Origin: Zizania palustris
Lineage: Eukaryota > Streptophyta > Magnoliopsida > Poales > Poaceae
Reading direction: 5' to 3'
DNA length: 64,000 nt
Assembly (NCBI GenBank): GCA_019279435.1
Contig: JAAALK010000289.1
Coordinates: forward strand, 33,237,067 to 33,301,066
The translations under genes were made by a program, and so were the position numbers. Positions within the stretch are counted from its first letter, which is position 1. Each line of letters starts with the position of its first letter. Below the pieces are notes generated by a model. The model was not told where the DNA came from, did no database searches, and saw only the letters and a program-made list of their open reading frames with translations. This document shows, one piece after another, positions 1 through 10,405 of the stretch.

Positions 1-1
1 T

Positions 2-61
2 GAAGTACAAGCAAAGAATGAGCTTGGTGAACTTTCAACAAATGTGATCATGCATGCTCCA
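2..61 (+). CDS. Possible 3' end of a coding exon, gene not identified
   Basis: The first 60 bases form an open frame that enters from the left edge and stops at TGA (59-61). The last residues read KNELGELSTNVIMHAP. The residue pattern resembles the end of a fibronectin-III-like fold, but a 20-residue fragment cannot be assigned. No intact gene follows, so bases 62 onward could be its 3' UTR. This is a weak call: an open frame of this length is common by chance. Confidence 0.25.
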
Positions 62-2002
62 TGAAAGTTGAAGTGCAGTTGTGTGATGAAAAGAAGGATG
101 AAAGTTGAAGCAGCAAGAAGGAAGATCACTAGAGCCTGGTGCTCACCTCCACAAAGGATACTTCTATTCTGAATTCCTCTGGAGAAACAAGGCCAAGGCT
201 ACCTCTCCTCTTCCGCTCACAAGATCTCCTGCTGGTAGCTGCTGCTAGGCCAATTTCAGATCTTTTGGTTCTGATACGAGGCAACAGGTTGGCATGTATC
301 AAATCTGGTGAGGCAGGGGGGGGGGGGGGGGGGGGGGGAGGGGGGATTTAAGATTCTCTCCTGTCATTGATTTTACTGTCATGGTGGGGCATTGTGGGCA
401 TAAAAAAATCCAAGTCACTTAGGCCAATGAAATTCAAGTATGAAAAAGGTGCCAAAGATGCTCCTATGTAGTGCCAAGAAAAGGATAGGACCAAGATAAG
501 AAGCCCCAGCTATTATATTCTCATTTGCAACACAAAATTCTCATGCACCCCCACTGATGCTACATCACAGAAGATTTTCGTTGTCGTTCAATCGTCGAAG
601 GGCTCAAATCTATATGGCGATGATGGTGCCAGTGTGCATGGATCTATTCATATTGTGATATTGAAGGTTTCTCTTCTCTGAACTCTACTAAATTGTTGGT
701 GCTATCCATGGGGCTGTGTAGCTGTGTTGGTTTTGAATGTTTTCTTTGTGTGGATCACAAGCATCAGAAGGATCACTGAACAGAAAACTAGGAAATGCTA
801 TGTTGAGATCTCATCCTCACATGTGGTTTGGATTAAGATTTCCATAACCACTTGTCCCAAACTATTTTATATACTTGCATTGCTGTCATCCAAGGTCAGA
901 ACATCTGCCTTAGCTTCACATGGAAAGACAGTAGAATAATTAAAGGTACCCCCTACTGATTGCGACAATGGCAGGATGTAAGTAGAAAACCTGTCATTCT
1001 CTTGCCAGGTTAAATGCTTTCTTACAGTGGCACGGTCAGTCAAGATTTCCTGTGATTTGATCCCTGCAGAAAATTAGATCCAGCAGATCAATCCTGATCA
1101 GATTCAGCATTGAAGTTGGATCTTGGGCTGGCTTATATGCATGCAGCTCAAGATTGTGCAATGTGATTGGACAGTGAGTTAATGTGGAGTAGTTGGTAAC
1201 AATAACATGTGTTGGTCCCCTACACACACTCTCTTTCTCAGATTTGTCAGGCCTGCAATGCAAGCAAACTGTTCCTTCTCAATGGGGATCTGTATTCATC
1301 CCAAGGATTTGGACAAGTCAGGCTATGAAAATCCAACACTGCATGATTAGTTCCAGACCATGGTGTCAGCCCTGTCATTGTCCATCTCATTGCTATCAGA
1401 TGCCTGTCTCTATCACCTCCCCCCAGGGATTAGCTGGATCTTCATGCCTAAACATTTGTGATCTGCTTAAGCAGGGGCATGATTTTGTTGGCAGTTTGTC
1501 ATGCACACACAGCTTCTCTGTATCATTGCATGCATTATTGGAAGTGGTGTCTCTTGTTTTGCCTCCAAGTTGTTACTTGATCATAATCTCCTGCAGTAGA
1601 CAGAAAAACAGAAGAGCAACATTAAGTAATTATGTAGAAATCACAGAAGTCTCAGAAAAGAATTGCCCATTTCAAGAATTGCAAGAGGTGGAGATAAACT
1701 CATCAGCTTTCATGAACTGTTCAAATTCAATTGGATTGTTTGTTTCTGTAGTTGTACCTGGAGTATCAGGTAGGCCGAACAAGAACAAATCTGTCGTAAG
1801 GCGTAGGTACTCGTTGTCAGACATGTCATGTGATTCTGACCGTGAATAGTACCAACCGATCGACACATACTAAACCGATTTTTACCATGAAATTTTGTTT
1901 CGAATGACTTGAAAATATTGACTAAACAAGCTCGAAATTCCTCTGAAACCAACATATTCAGCATTCCCTTAAAAAATACTACGAAAAGTTTGATCATATA
2001 TA
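62..2002. other. Unassigned non-coding region with a poly-G tract
   Basis: I see no supportable gene here. A run of 23 G (316-338) is followed by A and six more G. The longest open frame (1193-1849, 218 codons) has no recognisable domain and is Cys/Ser-rich, with a composition like spliced-out or UTR sequence. It might include exons of an unrecognised host gene. Confidence 0.4.
316..345. repeat. Poly-G homopolymer tract
   Basis: There are 23 consecutive G, one A, then six G. Tracts like this are unstable, and their length in an assembly is often unreliable. Confidence 0.95.
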
Positions 2003-2118
2003 CTCCCTATTTAGATATAAAATTTAAGATTTATTTTCCTGGCACACATCATTGATTTGAGATGACTAACGTGTCAGTAAAATGTATAAATCTTTAATTT
2101 CATATCTTAAAAAGAGAA
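2003..2118. mobile_element. Stowaway-like MITE (Tc1/mariner type)
   Basis: The element begins CTCCCT after a TA (2001-2002) and ends GAGAA before a TA (2119-2120). Its ends are inverted repeats: the left arm (tttagatataaaatttaag) matches the reverse complement of the right arm near 2085-2118 with a few mismatches. A length near 116 bp, a TA target duplication and no coding capacity fit Stowaway elements of grasses. Confidence 0.65.
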
Positions 2119-2290
2119 TATATGATACAATCTCCCATTTACAATTAATCACACATACCGTTTATAAGTAACTGAAGAGATAATGAACATTCACATAGCC
2201 AAATAATAGAAATGGAATATCTGAAGGCTCTAAAAATGGCAGACAACTAGCTGAACATGTCTGATGATCTTTTCGTGGATTAGACGGTTC

Positions 2291-2293
<3 letters not shown>

Positions 2294-2355
<62 letters not shown>

Positions 2356-2356
2356 C
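2294..2356. repeat. (AG)n microsatellite
   Basis: About 30 AG dinucleotides with a single GG interruption near 2344. Confidence 0.95.
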
Positions 2357-2954
2357 GACATAGTTTGGCAGGCAAAATATTTTGTCTAGTCATCTCATAA
2401 TCATGTACAAATCTACCCAGCATATCAATCATGGAGAAAACAAAACAAAAATCATAATAAATGATCGAGCTAAGTGTATGTTTATCCAATATGTTAGGCG
2501 ATGAACATCATCTTGTTGCTTTTCCTAAGACAAATTTGAGCTAACTTGTATTTAGGCAATTTTTCTACATGGAATGGAGGAGCAATTCTACAAGTTAAAG
2601 AATGCTCAACCCAAGGTGAAATTTTAGCAGGACCCACATGTCAATGTCAACAAACTAGCATGTCAGTGCCAGTTACACATACAAGTTGCAACATTATTTT
2701 CTTTCATAAGCAGTGATTGTACTATGGCCACATATATGCATGGTCATATGCACTCAATTTGTGAGAATGCAAACACCAATAGATGATGGTGCATTGTGTA
2801 CTATGCTCACTGGGTCAGTGAACTCAGTATATATGTAAGGACCAGTCTCTATGATTGTGTCATGTCTTCACATGAGCACATTAGATGCAATGTCAAGGTC
2901 TCCCTCCCTGTGCTTGGCAAAAGAAAACAAAATCCCCAGATCTACCAATAATTC

Positions 2955-3016
2955 TTACATGCATGCATGCAAACAGTTGAGATTGCACATGGGCCCATGC
3001 ATGCATGCATGCATGT
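2955..3016. repeat. ATGC tetranucleotide repeats
   Basis: Two short runs of (ATGC)n/(CATG)n lie at 2958-2970 and 2994-3015. Each unit also spells CATGCA, but there is no nearby gene to make a regulatory reading meaningful. Confidence 0.7.
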
Positions 3017-3137
3017 GTCTGTGTTCATCATCGATCTCATATCATTTTTGTGTACATTTTAAAATCCCAACAAGTACTTTTTCAGTAATTAATTCTGCAG
3101 AAAGAGCTATGAATTCAAGTTTTCATGCTTTTTAGAT

Positions 3138-3263
3138 GGTGTGTATGTGTTAATACTAGAGTGATTTTCTTGTCTTATCAAAATTAATACTAAAAATTAA
3201 TTGGTGTGTTTGTGTTAATACTAGAGTGATTTTCTTGTCTTATCAAAATTAATACTAAAAATT
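3138..3263. repeat. Tandem duplication of a 65-bp unit
   Basis: A 65-bp segment (3138-3202) is repeated immediately at 3203-3263 with only a few differences (for example gtgtatgtg against gtgtttgtg). The high identity suggests a recent local duplication in non-coding DNA. Confidence 0.9.
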
Positions 3264-4060
3264 GTGTGACCTCTTATTCTTAGTACTTCCTCAAAAACTG
3301 TAAAATAGTAAATTTCTTGTATGACACTGAAATTTTATCCGCATCTTATCTTATCACGTATTTTCTTAATAACACTTGGGTTTGGGAGTTAAAACCACAT
3401 TTTAGAGAGACGTCAATAGCAAATAAGATCTGAAAAATCATCTTATAATTTTTATGAATTTAAAATATGTCACTTTCAGTGATTGTGGTTGCCCCCGCCT
3501 TTGAGTGATATACCAGTGACATATTTCTAAACCGTAAAAATTATAATAACATATTTCCAACTAACACATAAGAAATATGTTGTTTTTATTGTAAATATGT
3601 CATTACCCCTTATATCACAATTATATGTAGTCTATTGAAGGTTATTAGAGCATTACTACATTTAAAAATGATCAAATTATTGATGATTTCACTAACATCC
3701 ATTTTTCATTTCAAGAGTACTAGCTAGTACCTGTATATAAGAGCTAGCTAGGATAGATATGATGCACCGGAGGATTTGATTCAATACTGAACAAGGGCAT
3801 CAATAATAATTGTTGGTCCATACATACAAATTCCAAACTTTTTGATGAGCCCTACCTTAGAAAGCTCCAATTAATGTTTCATTTGTACATAATTGAGCGG
3901 GGTAGATATATGGAGAATTCTCCGGCCTCTAAGCTATTTAATTGCTTTGGATCTTATACTAGATAGTGTTGCTTGTTGGAGGATCATGGAAGTGTACTTA
4001 TTTTAATCATTTAATTTCTCCAGTCAAATAGTTAATCTAGGGGTTAGTTGTAGATATAAA
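3264..4060. other. Non-coding AT-rich interval
   Basis: I see no gene, RNA or clear transposon end. Around 3420-3620 there are imperfect repeats of 'aaatatgtca', which could be remnants of an old MITE. Confidence 0.5.
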
Positions 4061-5043
4061 TAGAAAAAAGTATATATTACTATCTCAAACTATCACGAAA
4101 GTTTAAATAATCCTTAAATTATAAAATCAATTAATTAACCCCCTGAAATTCAAAAACAAATTTAATATGGAACTTTCTACGAAGTTTCTCTATATGGATA
4201 GCGGTTTCACTGACTAAGACACATGTGGCATGCTGACGTGGTAAATATAGTAAAAATTTGCTCACCTAAAAACACACGAAAGGTATTCGCTGAAATGTCA
4301 TAGTGCCTCACGTGCGCCAACCGCACGCCGGCTGTGCCCCCGTACGCCCGTGCGTCCTCTGCCACCATCCCCACCCATGGCACGGCACGAGAGCGGTTCC
4401 TCTGCAGTCAGAGGGCTAACTGCAGAGGGCAGTCGGGCTTCACAGCCATTTGATCTTGATCGGACGGTGCGAAGCTCTTTTCTCTCTCTCTGAAGCCTCC
4501 TGCGAAGTAGGTCCCATCGGTGCGAAGCCCCCCTCGCACGTCTGTCCGATTAAAATCGGACGGTGCTGAGGGACTGACTGCCCTCTGCAGTCTCGCCGAC
4601 TGCAGAGGATCTCAAATCGGCACGGCATGACACCCGCCCATACATTTCCTCGACGTAGTGCAGTGCCCGCCCTTGCCTCAATGTGGCACGCGCGGCGTGT
4701 GCATGGTCAGCGGTGCACGACAACATGAGTGGCTAGTGGGAATGTGACGCTCATGGGCAGGAGGCCAGTTGACACGTGGGCATTTTATCGAACACTTTCT
4801 ATGTGGTGCGACGGAAGTGAGATCAGGGGGTTTTCTAGAAAAAATTAACTCATTTGGCTACGTTAGTGCTACGTGTGCTGTACTATCCAGTCAGTGAAAA
4901 TTGTCATTAGGTCGAGCCACCTCTGTGATAGTTCCACGGTAAACTTGTTTTTAAATTTTAGGGAGCTATTTAAATGATTTTATAGTTCAGAGAATTATTT
5001 AAACTTTCATGATAGTTCGAGGTAATAATATGTACTTTTTCTA
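4061..5043. mobile_element. Long-TIR DNA transposon, non-autonomous (Mutator-like?)
   Basis: The two ends are inverted repeats over roughly 150-190 bp. The left end 'tagaaaaaagtata' mirrors the right end 'tgtactttttcta', and the match continues through 'actatcacgaaagtttaaat' on the left and its complement near 4998-5020. TIRs this long with no transposase are typical of non-autonomous Mutator-like elements. I could not find a clean target duplication, so family and exact ends are uncertain. A smaller MITE is nested inside at 4399-4608. Confidence 0.6.
4399..4608. mobile_element. Small CTGCAG-rich MITE nested in the 4061-5043 element
   Basis: The left arm CCTCTGCAGTC...CTGCAGAGGGCAGTC is mirrored by the right arm GACTGCCCTCTGCAG...GACTGCAGAGG. 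Each arm itself contains a small palindrome around CTGCAG. The element is about 210 bp with no open frame. A target duplication was not resolved. Confidence 0.65.
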
Positions 5044-5227
5044 CACATATATATATAGGATTGTTAATTAGCACAAAACATTCATCCTTGCTGGATATAA
5101 AAACTATTTCTCCTTGTATATGCATTATTTTTTAGTTTAAATTTTGGGCGACGATGGATAAAATCATAAAATATATTAAAACTAGTTATTATTATTTTTG
5201 TAACTAACTTGCATGTATTTTTATATA

Positions 5228-5444
5228 CTCCCTATGATTCCTTATATTGGTTATTTTGGACTTGTGCAAAAGAATTAAAAATAACTCAAATAATCGCTTT
5301 GTTGCTCCTTATTTATTCTGCTTTAGAAATGTGAATTGATTATTAATGAGAGTGGTGTCATTTATTTAATAGGGGAAAATATGAAAGAAAATATGAAAAA
5401 TTGCCTAGAAGCTCTAAAACAATTTATCTAAAGATCAGAGGTAG
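5228..5444. mobile_element. Stowaway-like MITE
   Basis: It starts CTCCCTATGATTCC after TA (5226-5227) and ends GAGGTAG before TA (5445-5446). The reverse complement of the right end (ctacctctgatcttt) resembles the left end. The length of 217 bp matches the Stowaway copy at 48358-48571. Confidence 0.6.
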
Positions 5445-5446
5445 TA

Positions 5447-6641
5447 TATGTTAGTTAAACTAGTTTTAGGTGCTCCAAACAAGCAACTAGCTAGTAATAA
5501 CTTAATATGAGAAAATTTTGTATGTTTGGTTATGGAGACTTTATCACCTTCCAGAACTTTAATTAATAAAAACATATCTTATACATGAGAAACAAAATTA
5601 GAAAATGTCACAAAGGAGTTTAGTAACGTTAAATGCCAATTTTTCTCGACATATGTCTAACACTAAAACAATGTCATGTTGTAGTAGGATAAGTGAGCCC
5701 AAAGCCCCAGAAAATGTTGAGTCAATTACCCTAGCTAAACAGCGTTCCCAATCCATAGAAACTATATCTCTAAAGGAGAGATATGTATTGTAGACTCAAC
5801 CATTCCAATGCATAGTTTTCACAATACTTTCTATGTAGAGAGAAAAAAAAATATTTTATATATGCATTATAAGCAAAAATGCTTACGTGACACTATATTT
5901 AATGTTATATATGGAAACTACTCTGGAGTCCCAACGACGTAAGAGTAGTTTCTTAACGCGTTGGTACGTGCGTCAACTTGGTTTCTAGATGAAGAAATCA
6001 TTTTCATATCTTTCTTCATTAACCCTTCTGCAATCTAAATAAAATACTTATATGACATTATATTTAATGCTATGGAAACTATCAGGATGGTTGGGAGTGC
6101 TGCCCTTATGTGGGCTATATGCTACAACAACCAGTCTAAAATACAGGCATACACTTCACACTTTAGCAATTAACATGCCGAATAGAATTCTGCTAGCTAA
6201 TTATGTAGTTTACCATACAGCTGCTCTTATATATTACCCAGTAGCAGGTGTAGTACATGTTCTTCCCTCTTTTAGAGAACAAAACACAATCTGAGGATGC
6301 TTCCAGGTTATCAACAACACATGGTGGAAGCCAATTGATCGATATTAATTATAGGGCAGCATGCAGCAAGGAAGAAGAATCTTTGATCTTTCATTTCATG
6401 CCTCTCATCTTCTAACCTCATTGAGAGTGAGAGAGGCCCCCGGACAGTAGAGCATGCCTTGTCTGGTTGAAGAGGCACACAATGCCTCATCTATGGTGGA
6501 TCCCAGCAGAAAACAGATTGGGGCTTGCATTTGAAGGCTTCATCATTGGCCCCTCCAATCTCTACACAACCTAATCCTTGAGGGGACATAAAAGAGGAAA
6601 ATAATTTAACCACTTCTGAAGTTCACTCTAAATTAATATGT
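5447..6641. other. Non-coding interval with a diverged direct repeat
   Basis: No supportable gene. Segments near 5883-5930 and 6043-6090 are diverged direct copies of each other (both contain 'tatttaatg' followed by 'ggaaact'). Short open frames at 5605-5793 and 6052-6294 have no recognisable domain. Confidence 0.5.
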
Positions 6642-6906
6642 TATCCATATGAGATTTTTTTAAAAAATAATATATTTTTGAAAAAAAATCAAATCTGGTG
6701 CACGGTTTTAAATAATTACAAAATGGCCACCTATCGGCTCATCATCGGCGATTTAGTTCGGTCAATAATGGGACAATCTAGGCCCCAACTACTTTGGCAA
6801 TTCATCTGACAAATTTCGACACTTGGTTGGTCAATCTAGACCACGTGGCCTAGATCGGTCGACCATGTACCAATTATAATGTCCTGTAATATTTTTCAAT
6901 TAACTC

Positions 6907-6978
6907 ACACCTAGCTCAGTTGGCAAAGCACAAGCCTCTTAGACTGAAGGTTATGGGTTTGATTTCTACGGTGGGCAT
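6907..6978 (+). tRNA. tRNA-Lys(CUU)-like sequence, degenerate
   Basis: The sequence reads as a tRNA with a D-arm (TAGCTCAGTTGGCAAAGC, the A-box region), an anticodon loop containing CTCTTAG with a CTT anticodon, and a T-arm where GGTTTGATTTC replaces the consensus GGTTCGANTCC. About five of seven acceptor pairs form. The mutated B-box and weak acceptor stem make it a probable tRNA pseudogene. It lies in the left arm of the Mutator-like element, with a mirror copy in the right arm. Confidence 0.5.
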
Positions 6979-7013
6979 ATTTTGTAGTTTTGTTAGAACA
7001 TTACCAACAAGCA

Positions 7014-7074
7014 ATCCTTAGCAAAAAGCTATAAAATTTGCTCCCCATGGGGCTCGAACCCACAACTAGAGAGT
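7014..7074 (-). pseudogene. 3' half of a split tRNA-Lys-like sequence (minus strand)
   Basis: On the minus strand this reads as a T-arm GTGGGTTCGAGCCCCAT followed by an acceptor-like GGGGAGC. The matching 5' half lies at 10035-10075 (minus strand: D-arm GTTCATCAGTTGG, then GCGCAAGGCTCTAAA). The CACTA insertion with its AGT duplication separates the halves. Removing it gives a tRNA-sized unit in the right arm of the Mutator-like element. The T-arm here is better preserved than in the plus-strand copy at 6907-6978. Confidence 0.55.
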
Positions 7075-7367
7075 CACTACCATAGAAACGGTTTTTAGTA
7101 ACGCAAATTTAGTGATGGGTAACATACGCGTGTCGGTAATATACTTTTAATGACTGACTATTTCACACGTATCAGTAATGCTGCATTATTAGTGACATGT
7201 CGTAATTAGACCCGTCAATAAAGAAGGGGCACCTCCATTAGTGACGGGTCATGGTATGACCCGTCACTAAAGAGCTCTACTATAGTGACGGGTTATGTTT
7301 CCACCCGTCACTAAAGAGCATCAGTAAGAGTACATCAGGTAAACCCGTCATTGATGACTCCCACTTA

Positions 7368-7376
7368 TAAATAAGT
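7368..7376 (+). promoter_or_regulatory. TATA box of the first transcription unit in CACTA #1
   Basis: Sequence 'cttataaataag' lies about 35 bp upstream of a conserved leader (gcaccgaagtgaatcatcac). The same TATA-plus-leader block recurs at about 9073 and, in degenerate or inverted form, near 16453 and 45668, so it is a conserved promoter of this CACTA family. Confidence 0.6.
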
Positions 7377-7603
7377 GGGGCACCGAAGTGAATCATCACA
7401 CTTTTATTTCGCGCATTCCCTAACCCTAGAATCCCGTCGCCGCCGTCGCTTTCATCGTGCTCCTCACCGCTCCAACGCCCTCCGCACCTCCACACCTCGG
7501 TTGCATTCTCATTCTCGTAAGTTTGTTCATGCTTACTATTAGATATCACTTTATACATTCATTTATCTAAAAAATTTGCTTATTGAATTTATGAATTAGG
7601 GAT

Positions 7604-8711
7604 ATGGCAAATATTCCAAGCGATCTACATGTACCAACCTATGTTCCCAATAATTGTTTAATAAAGATCAATCATCTAGTTAACTACATGTGTCACCATG
7701 TTTATAAATTTTTGTACATTGCATGTACTATTGATTGTGTTAACAAACTGAAGCGACATTATCTTACTGTTGTAGTATTTATCAAAAAGATTTTGTGATA
7801 TCAATAACATTCGTGCTCGCGATACCCTCCAAATAATGACAAAAGATGGGTGCACCACTGAGATTGAGGTTGTGAGTTGTGCGGGCAGCGGTGGGATATG
7901 CCTCCGCCAAGGGTGGCATGAATTTAGTAGAAGAGGTGGCCTAACACAAGGGGACTATTTGGTATTAACAATGGGATAGACTCCATTGACTGTTATGGCC
8001 AAATTCTACACTAACTTTGGTAATGAGAAGACTCCAACAACCATCAAAGTGGAGGACAACGACTATAGTGGTATACATAGAGAACTGAGATTACTACACA
8101 TGCACATGTTTTGTTTATGTTCTTATCATGATTTCTTATAATGTCAAGAGAGGGTCCTAGCAATGTTGTAGACAGGAAGGGGAAGCGGATAGCTAGGGAG
8201 GTCGACACCGATCAAATGGACCAATTAAAGCACATCTGTTATTTTGGCAATCCAATAGATATAACTCCAACAAGGAAGGCACTCCTACAAGACATCTCGA
8301 TGGGTTTATCCTCTAAGAGTCGGTTATATGTCTGCACAATAAATAACATGATCATCGACAAGAAGTCAGTGGTAAGTTATTTGCACATGTAGTTGGTTAA
8401 CTAGATCATCTATACATATAGCCTTCTCTAATAGCTTTGTTTTAATTTTATTTTTATAGTATTTTTCGAGGCAGTAATGTGAAAAGTATATCACACCTCA
8501 CCTACACCACCAGACCACCGATATTCAGGTGGCAGCAGCAGGGTCTGAGGCAGTCCTAATTGCGGTGCATAAAGCAACGGATGGACAATGCTATCTAACT
8601 AAAGGTTTTGGCCAACTTCTTCGTGACAACTCGTTAGAAGTTGGCACGGTGTGCGCCTTCCATTTCAACATCAATAATGATGCAATTTATGTTGTAATGT
8701 ATGTGGTGTAA
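7604..8711 (+). pseudogene. Decayed gene with two B3-type DNA-binding domains, inside CACTA #1
   Basis: A leader exon ends at a GT donor at 7517-7518, and the ATG (7604) follows an AG at 7598-7599. The next exon runs to a donor at 7700 and resumes at 7776 in the same frame. The B3-like domain there reads YLSKRF at the start, then GWHEFSRRGGLTQGDYLVL, which fits the B3 signature (G-W-x2-F, N/G-L, G-D-x2-vF). A TAG interrupts at 7977-7979. A further exon (about 8141-8371) and another starting at 8460 hold a second B3-like domain (YFSRQ, later YLTKGFGQLLRDNSLEVG), interrupted by TAA at 8475-8477 and ending with TAA at 8709-8711. Two tandem B3 domains resemble plant REM-type proteins, which bind DNA in the nucleus. 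In this element the gene occupies the place where TNP2 sits in the large relative. Two stop codons make this copy non-functional. Splice sites are inferred by eye. Confidence 0.6.
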
Positions 8712-9069
8712 ATATGGGGTATGATGTAATATTAGGTTATAAATATTTTTTGATGAATTATCTATGTTCCGTGATAATTTTTCTGTGATGTGTTTTGGAA
8801 TGTTGGTTATGTTGGATGCCAAATCCTGGCTTTGATTCATGATGCAACCTAAAAACTTTTTTCAAAATGATCATACTATTAGTGACGGGTAAAAATAGTC
8901 AACCATCACTACAAAGTAATAGCAGGTGAGCCGATAAGCAACCTTTAGTGATGGGTAATAGTAGTTAACCGTCACTACAAGCTCTATAGTCTAGGGTTAG
9001 GGCAACATCACTAATATGTACATCATCAGTCATGGGTGGTAACTAACGCCCGTCACTGATGACTCCTCC

Positions 9070-9445
9070 CGCTTATAAATAGGCGGGGCACCGAAGTGAA
9101 TCATCACGCTTTCATTTCGCGCAACCCTAACCCTAACTCTTGCCGCCGCCGTCACCTTCGTCGTGCTCCTCGCCTCTCCATCGTTACTCCTGGCCACATG
9201 CACCGTCAGTCATGGCACGCATGGCCATCCTACTCGCCGCCACCTTGGTTGCATCCTTCTCCTAAGGTTGTCATCCTCCTCGTCTTCCCCATCCACATGC
9301 ACCGTCCATCATTGCTAACTTTGTTTTAATTTTATTGTTACAAGGTAAATTGACCTACTACTTTTAGTCAATTTCTTCGAGATAAATACTGGTTTTAGCC
9401 AATTTCTTCGAGATAATGCACTCGAAGTTGGCATGGTCATTCACC
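9070..9445 (+). other. Second promoter-like block and B3-gene relics in CACTA #1
   Basis: A second 'cttataaatag' TATA and leader (gcaccgaagtgaatcatcacgc) repeats the block at 7368. Downstream, near 9380-9440 and again near 9630-9660, short stretches match the end of the B3 gene (ccaatttcttcgagataatgc, ccatgttcttcgagacaatg). These are remnants of a duplicated or rearranged B3 copy. No open gene remains. Confidence 0.55.
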
Positions 9446-10405
9446 ATGGTGATCTTGCCCGAATGATTCCATGTAGGTGGTGGAGCTCCTTAGGCTGCCC
9501 ATGGTAGTGCACTGGTGATCCTTGGGCTACCCATGATACTTCTCCTAGGACACCATCCAAGCTCTTAATATCGCTATAAGTTAGCTATTAGTTAAACGCC
9601 ATGAAATCATCTTATGTATGGATCTTTGTTTTAGCCATGTTCTTCGAGACAATGAGTTAGAAGTTAATATATGTGATACTAATTTTGTAATGAATCTTCT
9701 GTGATGAATTGTTTGTGATGTGCTTTAGATGTTGCATATGTGGGCTACCAAATTCAGGATGCATCCTAATTTTTTTTTGAAATGAACATAATATTAGTGA
9801 TGGATGTACATAGTCACCCATCATAGAAACACACATTAGTGGCGGGTGACAACTATCAACTGTCACCAAAGAGCCATAACAGGTGAGCCCATAGGAGCGA
9901 GGTTGACCCTTTAGTGATGGGTGTTTACCCATCACTATTAATGTCATATTACTGACGTGATAAGAGTGACGGGGGACATGCCCATCACCAATGTACATTA
10001 TGACCCATCACCCATGTACGTTTCTATGATAGTGAGTTTAGAGCCTTGCGCTTTTCCAACTGATGAACTAAATGGGTTTATTGTACCATGTTGCAGAGGA
10101 CATTGTATTTGATTTGGCCTAGATCAGTAGACCATGTGCCGATCTAGGCCAACCAACCTAGATCAGCACATGGTCGGCCGATCTAGGCCATGTGGCCTAG
10201 ATCGACCAATCAAGTTTTGAAATTTGTCAGACGAAGTGCCGAAGTAGCTATGGGACCCTAGATCGATCAATGATAGGCCGAACTAGGATGTGTGGCCTAG
10301 TTCGGTTGATGATGAGTCGATAGGTGGCTATTTTTGTAATTTTTTGAAACCGTGTACTAGAATTGATTTTTTAAAAAATATATTATTTAAAAAATATCCA
10401 TATGA

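Larger units (their letters stand above)
7075..10034 (+). mobile_element. CACTA element #1, non-autonomous, carrying a B3-domain gene
   Basis: The left end begins CACTACCATAGAAACGG and the right end is the reverse complement of CACTATCATAGAAACG. A 3-bp duplication AGT flanks it (7072-7074, 10035-10037), as expected for CACTA elements. Subterminal arrays of TTAGTGACGGGT/ACCCGTCACTAA are present at both ends. A second array plus a second promoter-like block sits in the middle (about 8880-9110). No TNP2 transposase is seen; the first transcription unit is a B3-type gene. The two end types match those of the large CACTA element at 11893-33660, which could have supplied transposase. Confidence 0.85.
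6653..10396. mobile_element. Mutator-like element with tRNA-like sequence in both arms, split by a CACTA element
   Basis: A 9-bp direct repeat TCCATATGA flanks the element (6644-6652 and 10397-10405). The ends are long inverted repeats. The left arm from 6653 (gatttttttaaaaaataa) matches the reverse complement of the sequence leading to 10396, and the match runs on through 'ccacctatcg' and 'gcctagatc' stretches for well over 300 bp. Each arm reaches into a tRNA-Lys-like sequence. No transposase is visible, so this is a non-autonomous element. The inner 7075-10034 is a later CACTA insertion; without it the element is about 0.8 kb. A 9-bp duplication and long TIRs are diagnostic of Mutator-like elements. 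A related element sits at 57123-58143 with near-identical outermost bases. Confidence 0.8.

Noticed and set aside
1193..1849. 218-codon plus-strand open frame
   Set aside because: No recognisable domain, and overlapping minus-strand frames are equally open. It cannot be told from chance or an unspliced remnant.
6907..6978. A functional tRNA-Lys gene
   Set aside because: The T-loop consensus is mutated and the acceptor stem is mismatched. It lies inside a transposon arm, so I list it as a degenerate tRNA-like sequence only.
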